From contig OY821777.1 of NCBI GenBank assembly GCA_963682175.1, forward strand, positions 20,356,001-20,420,000: 64,000 nucleotides of DNA. The letters run 5' to 3'. Below are positions 10,767 to 20,916 of the stretch, in pieces (position 1 is the stretch's first letter; each line of letters opens with the position of its first letter). Below the pieces are notes generated by a model, which worked only from the letters and a program-made list of their open reading frames with translations, did not search any database and was not told where the DNA came from. Origin of the DNA: Triglochin maritima (Eukaryota > Streptophyta > Magnoliopsida > Alismatales > Juncaginaceae). Made by a program: the position numbers and the translations under genes.

Positions 10767-11595
10767 TAGGGCTGTCAAGTTCTGCTCGGGATCGATAGAT
10801 CGCTCGATGTTCGCTCGATTTTGCTCCGATTTTGCTCGAAGTTGCTCGGATCGATAAGTAACGAGCCGAGCACAAGCATACCCCGCTCGCTCGATGCTCG
10901 CTCGGTGCTCGCTCATTTATCGCTCGAAACCTGATTACTATATCTAATTATTTGATTAACATGAATATTCTATCCAATTACCCAATCGGTTAAGTATTAA
11001 ACTCATTTAATAAACTAATTTACCAAACACAACAATCCATTTAACAAACCAAACCAAAATACTCATAAGAATCAAAACCTTATTAGTCTTAAATTTTTCG
11101 TTTTCCATTATTATTATTATTATTTCTTTTCTTTTTCTCATTCTTTTCTACACCAAAAGTTCAAATAAATTAAGGTTTGAGTCAGGTGGATGATCTTATT
11201 TATAAGATGTTGATGTTGTGAGTTGTCCTATAATTGAAGAGATTGTGTTTGATTTTAAGATTTTGTTGATTTTGTATGATCTAAGTGTATAATCTTATTT
11301 ATAAGATGTTGATGTTGTCGTATAATTTATAAGATTGTGTTTATTTTAGGTGTTAATTTTAAAATTATGTTAGTAACTATTATTATATTTGTCTTAAGTA
11401 ATCTTATAATTTAATTGTTAGGACAACATTATTAGCAATTCAATACAACAAAAAAAGATTCAGGTTAACAAGCCGCTCGTGAGCCGCTCGCGAGCAGGTC
11501 GAACCGAGCGCGAGCAGAATTTTCCGCTCGAAACCCTTAACGAGCCAATCTTGAGCAGGCTCGGATCGCTCGTTTAGAGATCGATTACACCCCTA
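10767..11595. mobile_element. Non-autonomous hAT-type element with 8-bp TSD
   Basis: The element begins TAGGGCTGT and ends ACACCCCTA, short inverted termini of the hAT type. It is flanked by perfect 8-bp duplications ACACTGTT at 10759-10766 and 11596-11603, the TSD length of hAT elements. Subterminal regions are crowded with GCTCG/CGAGC motifs (10790-10925 and 11470-11575), typical transposase-binding repeats. At 829 bp with no coding capacity it depends on a transposase encoded elsewhere. Its right TSD overlaps the first base of the LTR at 11603, so it inserted exactly at that LTR border. Confidence 0.9.
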
Positions 11596-11602
11596 ACACT
11601 GT

Positions 11603-13125
11603 TGATTCGTTTTATATTAAACCGCAAGTGCGTCGCGTTGAAGCGGTGACAAATACGGGTCGATCCACAGGGAGGTGTGTCGACTTTTGGTTTGTGCGAA
11701 GGCGAGTGGTAAAGAAAGGAGAGAAAGATTGGTTACACTAAACTCCATTAAGATGCAAAAGGAAATGAAGATAAGAAATAAAACTAAAACCCAGGGGGTA
11801 GAGAAATAATGTGAATATAAAGATGTGTGTGTGTGTGTTCAATTATGCTCCTCACAATATGTAGTGCATGAAATCATAAAACTAAATCCAACTTTGCCTC
11901 CACATGAAATCAGATAAGACTACATCATTAAAACATACAAGACAATAATTGGAATTAACTAAATGAACTCATGTATAAAGACTAGACCGTACTATACCTC
12001 CACATGAATTAAGATAAGACTATATCATTAAAACATAGAAGGCATTAACCAATGCCAAGGCAACAAGAGCACATACACTACAAGTCATGTTTCCTATATT
12101 AATTCCATCATTATCCTTACCTCATCATTCCCCATAAAATAGGTCCACTAGTCTAAGCATATGCTAAGCTTCATTCAAGAGCATTAGCATATCAAAGACA
12201 AGAGTAAAATCTCATTAGATGGTTATGGAAATCATATAAGGCTCAAAGGATTAAGATAACACACACTACTACATTACATAATCATAGCACATATTTCTCC
12301 ACCCCAAATGGGGATGAAACTACTCACTAATCATTACATTGCCTACATTAACAAAATGAAACGTTATACTGAAAGGAAATCTAACTAAGCAAGAAAGGAG
12401 TATTAAAGAAACTTAAAAGGAAAGGAAAGACTAAACAAGCATGAATAAATTAAAAGACAAGATTAAAAGAAACTAGAACAATTATTTTATTAATAATGAC
12501 TCAAATTGAAGATAGCATTCTTCTCCACCTTGAGTTTTGCTTCAAGGCTTACTCCTTAGTAGAGAGAATGCCACCAAGCAATGAGTAGTTTACAATAGAA
12601 GGTGAAGAGTTTTATTTATAGCCAATGAAAAAGGTAATCCGGGACAATCCCCCGATATGGGACTAAACAAATACCAAAAATAGCCTAAACAAACACTAAT
12701 ACACATGCTCCAGAAAACTCAGCGGATCCGGGAAGATCCGGACCGCCAATTGGCGGTCTACAGGATTCGGATCGCGCTCAGATTTGTTGTGGGTTTTTCT
12801 TGGTATATTTGTTGGTCTGGGATGCATTTACTTGGCTTGTTGGAGCTCCGACCCGAATCGAATTGCTAAAATACTCCACATGATGGTGTGAAGTATTCTG
12901 TTTTGCTCTTAGGTCCTTCAGTCTTACGTTCAGGTCATTCTCCCTTGCATCTTAGTCCCCAGGTCTCACAATTAAGTCTTTTTTCCCTGTTTTTGGGTCA
13001 TTTCATGCTTCATCTCTTCAAACCTATTTATTTCTGAAATTCAAACATAAAACTCGTCACGTAGCATTGCTTAGGTGTAAGATAATGGATATAAGATACA
13101 AATATGCATGAAATGATATCAATCA
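11603..13125 (-). mobile_element. Ath-E solo LTR
   Basis: It matches the other Ath-E LTRs in inverse orientation: it starts TGATTCGTTTTATATTAAACC and ends ATGATATCAATCA. A TATA box lies near 12611-12620 (minus strand) and a GT microsatellite at about 11823-11838. Neither a PBS on the left nor a PPT on the right is present, so it is a solo LTR or a lone recombination product. The flanks (ACTGT, CTTCT) do not match, so no TSD is claimed. Confidence 0.85.
12741..12758. repeat. 18-bp perfect palindrome with CCAAT on both strands
   Basis: GACCGCCAATTGGCGGTC is a perfect palindrome about 120-130 bases upstream of the LTR's TATA box. Related, less perfect versions occupy the same place in other Ath-E LTRs (30166, 34736, 37276, 40205, 54828, 59757). 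It may be a promoter element; that is inference. Confidence 0.85.
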
Positions 13126-14187
13126 CTTCTCAGCAGTCACATGTGAACAGTGAAACTAAATCCAACATGGGGTCGCTTCCGGTAGCTTTTACCTTCCTAC
13201 TTCCAACAATCCCCATCCATTTTGTGATAATTACCACACTACCATCGCTTTTATTCACCAAATATACCACTATTTCTCCTCTTTCTCCAACCAACCAACA
13301 CCATAACACTCCCTTACCCTCAAACATTTGCCCCAACATAAATCCCTTCCCTAAAATTTCAAGTGGTTGGACATCGTTGCCGCGGTTTTGTTAGGTTAGA
13401 TCGTTTTTCTTCGGATTGGTTGATATCTTTCTTCTCCGGCTTCCTTTGTTTCTAGATCTTAACGCTGCTAACCTCAAGTGGTTGTGCTTGTTGATCCCAG
13501 ACTTCCATTGTTGTCGTGAAGCACCAGTGAAGGTTGGTTCCGCCTAGGTCGACCTCAAATCTATACTTTTGCATGTCGTTCAAACCTTTGTGGTGTGAAT
13601 TTGTTGTTTGTATGATGATATGGGGTGGGCATTTGTTATTTGTATGACAAGTTCGGGCGTAATTTTGGTTGATCTACATCCATGTCCTGCTCCTGTGTTA
13701 GTGTCACTTTCTACTTGACCACCTTCTCGATTTTCTTCCATGACATTACCTTTTGTAGCTACATTTGATCTTCTTGACCTTTTTCAGCTTTGCTTTAAGC
13801 CGAGTGTTTAAGTTGTATGTTTCATACAGAGCTCCCATGTTGTTCCCAAAATTTTGTTTCCTTATTGGTATGCAAAAAGTTTTCCATATGTATTTACTTA
13901 AATCAGATAGTTTTTTATTATTACACTACAATTACATGCTACAATACCACTCTAATTTTTTTTTTCACATGCTATGTTAGATAGGTGAAATTGATCAACA
14001 AATATTTATGCTTCTTCGGTTGACGATTACGGAATTGCGGTGCAAGTACATGATGCAAATTTTGTCAGCTGCACGTTTATTACTGAATTTCTATTATTGA
14101 TCTTTCCTATCCTAGCCTTATTTTAAATTTTTTTGTAAGTATTTTATTTTAATTTGCTGTTTTATCGTTGCTGTAATTGTAGAGAAA
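13126..14187. other. Sequence upstream of PIF/Harbinger transposase
   Basis: It probably contains the 5' terminal and leader part of the PIF/Harbinger element, but no TIR could be identified. Several small frames (e.g. 13104-13394, 13765-13980) show no recognisable domain and are not taken as genes. Confidence 0.45.
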
Positions 14188-15364
14188 ATGGATGCCGTAA
14201 TGGATCTGTTAAACAACCCGGATTCCAATTTCAATCAGGACGAAATTGTTTTAATTTGTGTTTTCGCATTCCTTGTGTTTAGTCGGGGGTGTTTCAACGG
14301 TACAATTTCTTGTCGCCGTAGGAACCATGTTCATACAACTCCATTCACAGGATCCGAAATAATTAACGACATGCATATGGAACAATATAGAAATTGTTAC
14401 GATTCATGTAGGATGATGCCCAACGTGTTTAGTAGGTTATGCACTATCATGCGTGCGAAGTCGTTGTTGGTCGATTCACGACATGTCAGTGTTGAGGAGA
14501 AAGTTTACATTCTACTTAAGACACTAGCGTATGGTGACAAAAATAGATCCTTACAGGCTCAACTTCAACATTCAGGGGACACAATTAGTAGATATTTTAA
14601 CTTAGCCTTGCACACAGTGTTCATTTGGTCGACTGAAATAATCAAAGATAAAGGGAACCTAGGCGATACTACAACACATATTTTGGAAGGCCGAGGTGGA
14701 AAGTATTATCCCTACTTGAGTATCCTTACATGAACATGCGACTTATCGATCAGGACGACAGACACAAAATCTAACCCAAAATGCTCTTGGTGTATGTGCT
14801 TTCGACACGAGGTTCGTCTTCGTCTCTACTGGCTGGGAAGGTTCAACCCATGATGGTAAGGTTCTTAATCACAACCTTTCTAACCCGCAGAATAACTTCA
14901 CTACACACCATGGTGAGTGAACAAATATGAACATACAAACCCAAATTTGAATTTACTAGTATTATTCCTTTACTAAATTTGTAAATATGAAACAGAAAAA
15001 TACTATGTTGTCGACGCCGGGTACCCAAACAAAGAAGGTTTTCTATCACCCTATCAGAATACCAGATACCATGTCCCTTAATTTAGAAGACATGGACCTA
15101 GAGGAAAGAAGGAAGTGTTTAATCAACTTCGTTCGTCATGGCCCAATGTCAGAGAGAGCTTTCGGCGTTCTGAAAAAAAGATGGAATATATTGAATCTTA
15201 TGCCACTCCATACCCTCATAAATCAAGTTACGATTGTGGCGGAAGCAATGACATTACACAATTTTATAATTGATCAAAGATTGTCAGATTTGTAGGATCG
15301 TGAATGGTCAGATTATCTAATCAATTTTTAAGCTAATTGACCTATACTTGCTTAATCAAAGATG
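14188..15364 (+). pseudogene. PIF/Harbinger transposase, broken
   Basis: A 181-codon open segment starts at ATG 14188 and carries the N-terminal part of a plant PIF/Harbinger (HARBI1-like, DDE-type) transposase. Visible motifs include MPNVFSRLCTIMRAK, VSVEEKVYILLKTLAYG and GDTISRYFNLALHTVF. After 14733 the frame shifts and the region around the first catalytic Asp (GAIDGTH in the family) is missing; further pieces follow as GVCAFDTRFVFVSTGWEGS (about 14790-14850), [12 protein letters not shown] (about 15010-15045) and, after another shift, ERAFGVLKKRWNIL to TLHNFI. The gene is cut near its 3' end by the Cop-D LTR at 15365 and its last codons resume at 23979. Not functional. Confidence 0.9.
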
Positions 15365-16043
15365 TGCAGCGGAATTAAAAATAAAAGCAAGTAAAGGGAA
15401 GGAAATATACAAACTACAAAGGAGACGGGGGATTTTTATAGAGGTTCGGCCTCCCGCCTACTTCATCTTTTGTAACTCCGTTGGATCTCCCACGAGCTCC
15501 ACCTACGTCTTCACTATCAACCTCGTTCCGGGCCGAGATTAAGCCTTTACACCACAAGCACCGCGAACACCCTCGCTTGCTTGATTTTCTTCCTGTCACA
15601 ATCTGAGAGGGACACTTCCGGCTTTCACCGAAGTCTTTGCTTCTTTACAACAGAATGAGTGGGACAACACTCTCTAAATCTGAGTACAATTGAGTATAAA
15701 ATGAAATTGATGACTAAGTGTGGAAGGTTTGAGCTTTTGAGTGTTTGGAGTTTTCTCTCTAATGTAGTAGACAATATGGAGTGGGAGAGATGAGTAAAAG
15801 TGTGTTAGACAACTCTATTTATAAGTTCCAAGTGAGTTATAGCCATTGGGATTAAATGGGTAAGTGATTGTGTAAGAAACACGAAGCAGTGAAGTGCAGG
15901 TCACATTTCAGAACAGAGATAGTCGACCGAATCGTATGTACTGGTCGACTGGTTTGTCAAAATAGGCTATAACTTAAGTTCACTTAAGTGAACAGTCGAA
16001 CTAAGGTTTGAGTTGGGTCGACCATTCGGGGGTTTTGGTCTAG
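15365..16043 (-). mobile_element. Cop-D LTR, left part (copy 1)
   Basis: On the plus strand the LTR starts TGCAGCGGAATT and, after the Ath-A insertion, resumes at 23298 and ends ...AGCCAACA at 23978. The minus-strand start TGTTGGCTTTTTAGCC followed by TTTTGATGATTTAA is typical of copia LTRs. Flanks AGATG (15360-15364) and AGATA (23979-23983) form a near-perfect 5-bp TSD, making this a solo LTR of about 1.36 kb inserted near the 3' end of the PIF transposase gene. A TATA box lies near 15811-15826 (minus), with CGGTNNACCG-like palindromes upstream of it at 15920-16030. Confidence 0.75.
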
Positions 16044-17243
16044 TGATGAGAATTAAATTTATACCGCAAGTGCACGGCGTCAATGAAGACGTGTCAAGTA
16101 CGGGTCGAACACAAGGAGGGAGAGATTTGTTATTTGTGTGATTTTCGAGTAGGGGAAAGAAGGAGAGAAGCATAAGTTTGGTTTTGAGATTTTTGGTTTT
16201 TAATTTTCTAAAGCATGAAACATGAACAAATAAAACTAAAATAAGAACAAAGATGGTGAATTTCGTTGGGTGGAGGTTTAGATATCTGGTTTAGATTAGA
16301 GAATTCAGAAACTTATAATAAATCATATTAGTTATGAAGCATTACATGATAAATGATTCAACATAAACACAAGTAATCAAAATATACTAACACGAAATTA
16401 AAATAATAACTTTATTCTCTTCTCATCACCCTAAATCCGCCACCTCCACCCTTTGGAAAGAGTTAGAAACTCATAGATGGAGGGAAGGAGAAGGGGTCCT
16501 AGAGGAATTACAAAAGAAAACTAAAAACAAGAAATAAAAGACAGAATTTTATTACTAAAACTATGGAACAAAACAAGACTAAGAATTAAAAACTATGGTT
16601 AAAATTCAGAAGATCCTCTACAACATCGTTTCAGGGCTATTTATAGCCGATACAAGGGACTTAGGTATAACATAGGAAAGTACACGCGTCAACACGCAAC
16701 CGGTAAAAAATTTAGAGCATGAATCTAGTTTTGTGCGGCGGATCCGCCGCCTTTTTAGCTCTATTTTAATCCGGATTTTTTCTGTGTGTTTATGATATGA
16801 TTTCAATATCCTTTGCGCGTCTGGATTGATTCTTTCCTTTCTTTTGAGCTCCGACTTTATTTCTTTATATATTTGGAGATCCACATTGATTTTTCTTTAG
16901 ACTTTCTCCATAATAATAAAAGCTACTCGTAATTTGCAATTAGGTCCTTGGCTTTTTGCAATTAAGTCCCTGACTACTTTTGTGCTTAAGTCCTTGGTCT
17001 TTTTGTAATTAGGTCTTTGAATGCGTTTATGTTTGGATGGACTTCCATTTGAATCCCGATAATCTTGAACTTGGTCTTTATGAATGGAATGAGTCTCTTG
17101 CACGCATGTATGCTCGGGATATGGGTAATTTGCATTCAGGTCCCTGTATTCTGTAAATAAGACTAAACACATACCTTAGAAGTATTTATTGATCTAAAAT
17201 TAATCTAAATGAAAGACATATGATGCAATGTATGCAATGAATC
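16044..17243 (-). repeat. 3' LTR of Ath-A
   Basis: This 1200-bp LTR reads TGATTCATTGC...TCTCATCA on the minus strand. A TATA box lies within GGCTATTTATAGCC (16635-16648), itself an inverted-arm motif, and a perfect 16-bp palindrome GCGGCGGATCCGCCGC lies at 16735-16750, about 90-100 bases upstream of it. Copies are at 22200-23297 and 61978-63156. Confidence 0.92.
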
Positions 17244-17361
17244 AAATACCCCCACACCTAGATTTTGCTAGTCCCTAGCAAAACAGAATATAAGAAAAAT
17301 GAAAACAGGGAAATCCTAACTCACTTTTGTAGGAATCACGGTTGCACTTAGCATGTGCAAC
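17244..17361 (-). promoter_or_regulatory. 3' polypurine tract and conserved hairpin of Ath-A
   Basis: On the minus strand the purine tract AGGTGTGGGGGTATT (17244-17258) abuts the LTR and would prime plus-strand DNA synthesis. About 85 bases further upstream (17341-17361) is a 7-bp stem GTTGCAC/GTGCAAC with a 7-nt loop ATGCTAA. The same hairpin occurs at the same place in both Ath-E elements (30668-30688, 59271-59290). Confidence 0.85.
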
Positions 17362-18228
17362 AAGCCTTTAAACCCCCAAGTTTCCTTAGAGGACGAGTTT
17401 TGTCTCGTGAGGGTTTTCAGTTGACACACCCACCATGTCTTAATTCAACATTTCATTCATAGTTCTCAATATCTCCACCTTAACCTTATACATCTTACTT
17501 ACAATTCTTGCATGCTTATTATATAAGTCTAACCCATAAAAAATCTGACTTGGTATTCATTCCTCCAATATTCACACCACTAACCCTTCTACACATGTTA
17601 CCACTTAAATTATTTTGCATGCCTCCTCTGGTGGTGAAGTATCATTCGGATCAACCATGGCATGAATCATTCTTTTAGCTTTGGGCATTGAGTATCTTAA
17701 AGTAATTTTTTTCTTTTTCCGTGATTCAACACATTTGCTTTTTCTGACACTTTTACCCCTTTTGCATTCGTGTAGCGAGTTTGGTCAATAATCCCGAGCT
17801 GGCAGACTCAAGTTACCGGGTTTTAAGATACCCCTACGGACCAGTGACTCAAAGGTTTGGGTTTTTGTAATCATTTTGCAAAATGTGCTTTCCTCACTTT
17901 ATTCCTTTATTTTTACTTTTATTTTCCTCAAGGCTTAATTGCTAGTAGAAGTCCACACTTCCTGGTATATTTTCCTCAACCTCTACTTTTTATAAACCAC
18001 TTCAAAGATTTGATTCATCCAATTTAAGTGCATACATGTCTTAAAGGGTAATGGGTTATTTCTTTGGAACTTAGATTTATGTCATAGTTTTTACAAGCAG
18101 AACTATATAATAAGGAACAAAAACTCAAAGCAATTTGTACTCGGGTTTTGGTGGTTCAATCTTAAGCTATGTCATGGAACATTGATTTTTTTTAAACAAA
18201 AATATATATAGATAGATAGATACATAAA
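17362..18228 (-). other. 3' non-coding region of Ath-A
   Basis: No protein is encoded between the hairpin and the upstream purine tract. Athila-type elements usually carry long 3' untranslated regions here. Confidence 0.6.
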
Positions 18229-18242
18229 CACCCCCCACACCT
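18229..18242 (-). promoter_or_regulatory. Second (internal) polypurine tract of Ath-A
   Basis: The minus strand reads TAGGTGTGGGGGG, preceded by CATTGAGGACAATGCATGA. It lies about 1 kb upstream of the true 3' PPT and is nearly the same sequence. An equivalent second tract exists in both Ath-E elements (31811-31821, 58144-58160). Confidence 0.75.
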
Positions 18243-18334
18243 AAATCATGCATTGTCCTCAATGTATGCAAATATAAAGCAAATGCACTTATTACCTGGG
18301 TGAACTGCGGTGAAGGGATGTAATTTGTTCAGAG

Positions 18335-19171
18335 TCAACCATAATCAGAACTGGATTGAATGTCACCATGTTGGTGCATGTATCCAGTAGAATTGTTCCC
18401 CATGTTGCCCTGAGGTAAAGGTTCCACACCTCTCACATGTATTGATTCTCTTGTTTGTTCGAGTGATGGTGGTTGGGTAGAAGAATTACTCCCTTTTTTC
18501 TTACTTCCTTTTTGATTTTGTGATGATTTATTTGATTCAGAAATCTTATAAATACGCGATCTCATCACAACATCACTGTGATTGCATACTATTTCTGGCT
18601 CATTATCGACATGAAAGAAATTAAATTCAGCTTTTAAGTTTCCAAAAGATAGTTGCATGAGCCCATTTCCGCAATTTATCAAAGCTTCAGAAGTGGCTAG
18701 AAATGGTCTGCCTAGTATCACAGGGATTTGTCTCTTAGGATCGACAACAGATTCAGTGTCTAGAACGACAAAATCCACTGGGTAAATGAAGTCACCAACC
18801 TTAATCAAAACATCCTCTACTATACCTCTTGGTTTCTTAATAGAGCAATCAGCAAATTGAAGGGTTGTCTTAGAGGGTTTTAGTGGACCAAGGTTGAGTT
18901 GCTCGTAGACAGAGAACGGGAGTAAGTTAACACTAGCACCAAGCTCTAGAAGGGCTTTCCTGAATAAAGTATCTCCTATTGCACATGAGATTGTGGGACA
19001 CCCAGGGTCCTTATATTTTATAGGAGATGAATTTGACAGAATAGAGCTTATGTTTGCAGTTAAGAATGTCTTCTTTGGTACATTCGTTTTTCTCTTTTTA
19101 GTGCACAAATCTTTTAAGAATTTAGCATAAGCAGGTATTTGTTGAATCATATCTAAGAGTGGAATATTCAC
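18335..19171 (-). CDS. Retropepsin-like aspartic protease domain of Ath-A
   Basis: An open frame of 278 codons continues gag. It opens with the gag-protease linker conserved in Athila (IPLLDMIQQIP, AKFLKDLCTKKRK) and contains the protease core: ALLELGASVNLLP at residues 73-85, TTLQFADCSIKKPRG, VEDVLIKVGDFIYPVDFVVL and QIPVILGRPFLATS. Athila proteases have Asp-Leu-Gly-Ala-Ser at the active site; here residue 76 is Glu, which would be expected to weaken or abolish proteolysis. The basic, Ser/Gln-rich C-terminus (residues ~215-278) ends just before the purine tract with no RT. It overlaps the gag frame by four bases, but only because of a 17-bp duplication that shifted the frame; the listed ATG is not a natural start, since this domain should be made as a gag-pro fusion. 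Confidence 0.88.
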   Translation of the reverse strand: MNIPLLDMIQQIPAYAKFLKDLCTKKRKTNVPKKTFLTANISSILSNSSPIKYKDPGCPTISCAIGDTLFRKALLELGASVNLLPFSVYEQLNLGPLKPSKTTLQFADCSIKKPRGIVEDVLIKVGDFIYPVDFVVLDTESVVDPKRQIPVILGRPFLATSEALINCGNGLMQLSFGNLKAEFNFFHVDNEPEIVCNHSDVVMRSRIYKISESNKSSQNQKGSKKKGSNSSTQPPSLEQTRESIHVRGVEPLPQGNMGNNSTGYMHQHGDIQSSSDYG

Positions 19172-20916
19172 CTTAACTTGCTTAAATACTTAACTTGCTT
19201 AAATACTTCCAAGATTTTCTCTATTTGTTCACTTGAGTTCTTCTTGAGTCTATTGGGGAACGGAGCTTTAGGAACATAGACTCGCTCAGGTTGAGCTATG
19301 GGTTCAGTTTGAGTAGGTGGGTTGGGCGTTTCAGATTGGACGTCAGGTTCAATGGTCAGGTCATATGTGGTTGCTTGATGGCTAGATTGATTAGACGTTC
19401 TAGGATTTACCACATTGTTATCGACTTGTCTTCCGGACCGTAATGATACTACTGCATTTATTTGTTGGAACGGTCCTTCCTCATTAACCATTTGAACCGG
19501 TCTAGGGTTGTTATTTCCTAGAGGTGGTTGATAGGGCTGATATGAATTATTAGATCTTGGATTCACCTCAGGTTGACTTGGAAACTGACCCTTTTCTCTC
19601 GCACCTACAATTTGCGCGAGTTGGCTGACTTGTGTCTCTAGCCTTTGGAAGGACTGGTTGGTTGTTTGTATAAAAGTTTTCATCAAATTTTCCAAGCTTG
19701 TCAACCTAACCTCATGATCGCCATTGTTACTAAACCCAGATGATGTATTATTTTGGTTATACGGGTTTGGTTGTTGTCTAGGAGGTTGACCTTGTTGGCT
19801 TGATGCGAAATTGGAATTATTACGCCAACCCGAGTTATAGGTTGATGCGTATGGGTCATTTTTAGCATGGTTAAACGTGGCATTAACTTGTTCCCAGTCC
19901 GCACAATCCTCCATTAAATGACCAGTCTGACCACATCTAGAGCAAGGGATAGACGAGGCTTGATTCACTCGGGTTCGGGTTTGTAGCTCTAGACTTTCCA
20001 TTCTGCGGATAAGGGTAGCTAGTTTTGCTTCAGCCGCTACATTGGCATCTACAGCTAAGACACCTGGTTTGGGTTGGCTTGTTATTCTAGATCCAATACT
20101 TGGGTTAAGCGGTGTTCTAGCATTGTCCCATTGCATACTGTTTTCAGCTAAATCCTCAAGAAAAGTCCAGGCATCATTTTCGTTTTTTGACATGAAGTTC
20201 CCTTGGCTTACGGATTCTACCATAACCCTAGATGCGGGTGTCAATCCCTCATAAATAATTTGGCACAATTGCCATCTTGGAATTCCATGATGAAGGCATT
20301 GGGTCAGCACACTTTTAAATCTTTCTAGATAGGAATAGAACGGCTCACTCTCAGATTGAACGAATGCAACAATTTCATTCCTAATCCTCATAGTCTTATG
20401 GTTGGGGAAATATTTTTTTAGGAAAACTTGAACAAACTCAGCCCAACTTCTAATGGATATTTCGGCTAGACTATATAGCCATTTCTTAGCGTCGTCCTTC
20501 AGTGCTAGAGGCACGAATTTCAGACGCACTGCCTCCTTAGGGATATGCTGGTATTGCATAAGAGAGCAGATTTCCTCAAATTCTCTAAGGAAGAGATATG
20601 GGTCTTCCATAGAGGCGAACTTAGGCAACATACTCATGTATTGTGCCTTAAGTTCGAAGTCGCGACCCTGTATGGTGGGCATAATGATGCATGATGGCTG
20701 AGCAGCCATCACTGGGTAGCATCTATCCCTTAGAGTTATAGGTTGTGCAACAGGTGGGTCCACTACATTCTCACCCATTGGATCCGGGTGAGGTGGTGCA
20801 GCAGATGGATTGGGGCTAAGTTCTAGACTGGAATCTAGATGAACTCGTGAGAGTCGATTACTCAAGTCCCGAATCCAAATCTTAGTGCACCGGGTTGAAT
20901 CAATTTTTGAGTTCAA
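19168..20916 (-). CDS. gag: Gag protein of Ath-A
   Basis: An open frame of 582 codons has the Athila/Tat gag layout. An N-terminal leader of about 60 residues precedes the retrotransposon gag domain at about 80-250 (motifs FASMEDPYLFLREFEEIC, WAEFVQVFLKKYFPNH, YLERFKSVLTQCLHHGIP, IIYEGL). A zinc knuckle CSRCGQTGHLMEDC occupies residues 325-338. A Gln/Asn/Pro-rich linker follows, then the conserved SLRSGRQVDNN motif (~500) and PFPNRLKK (~550). The frame ends early: a direct 17-bp duplication (19173-19189 and 19190-19206) shifts the reading frame at the gag-protease junction. The rest of gag has no stops over 1.7 kb, so the element was recently under selection or recently copied. Confidence 0.92.
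   Translation of the reverse strand: MNSKIDSTRCTKIWIRDLSNRLSRVHLDSSLELSPNPSAAPPHPDPMGENVVDPPVAQPITLRDRCYPVMAAQPSCIIMPTIQGRDFELKAQYMSMLPKFASMEDPYLFLREFEEICSLMQYQHIPKEAVRLKFVPLALKDDAKKWLYSLAEISIRSWAEFVQVFLKKYFPNHKTMRIRNEIVAFVQSESEPFYSYLERFKSVLTQCLHHGIPRWQLCQIIYEGLTPASRVMVESVSQGNFMSKNENDAWTFLEDLAENSMQWDNARTPLNPSIGSRITSQPKPGVLAVDANVAAEAKLATLIRRMESLELQTRTRVNQASSIPCSRCGQTGHLMEDCADWEQVNATFNHAKNDPYASTYNSGWRNNSNFASSQQGQPPRQQPNPYNQNNTSSGFSNNGDHEVRLTSLENLMKTFIQTTNQSFQRLETQVSQLAQIVGAREKGQFPSQPEVNPRSNNSYQPYQPPLGNNNPRPVQMVNEEGPFQQINAVVSLRSGRQVDNNVVNPRTSNQSSHQATTYDLTIEPDVQSETPNPPTQTEPIAQPERVYVPKAPFPNRLKKNSSEQIEKILEVFKQVKYLSKLR

Noticed and set aside
11603..13125. TSD for the Ath-E LTR at 11603-13125
   Set aside because: The flanks ACTGT and CTTCT do not match, so a simple solo-LTR insertion could not be shown.
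13104..13394. 96-codon frame upstream of the PIF transposase
   Set aside because: No recognisable domain, low-complexity Pro/Thr/Ser composition, no supporting signals.
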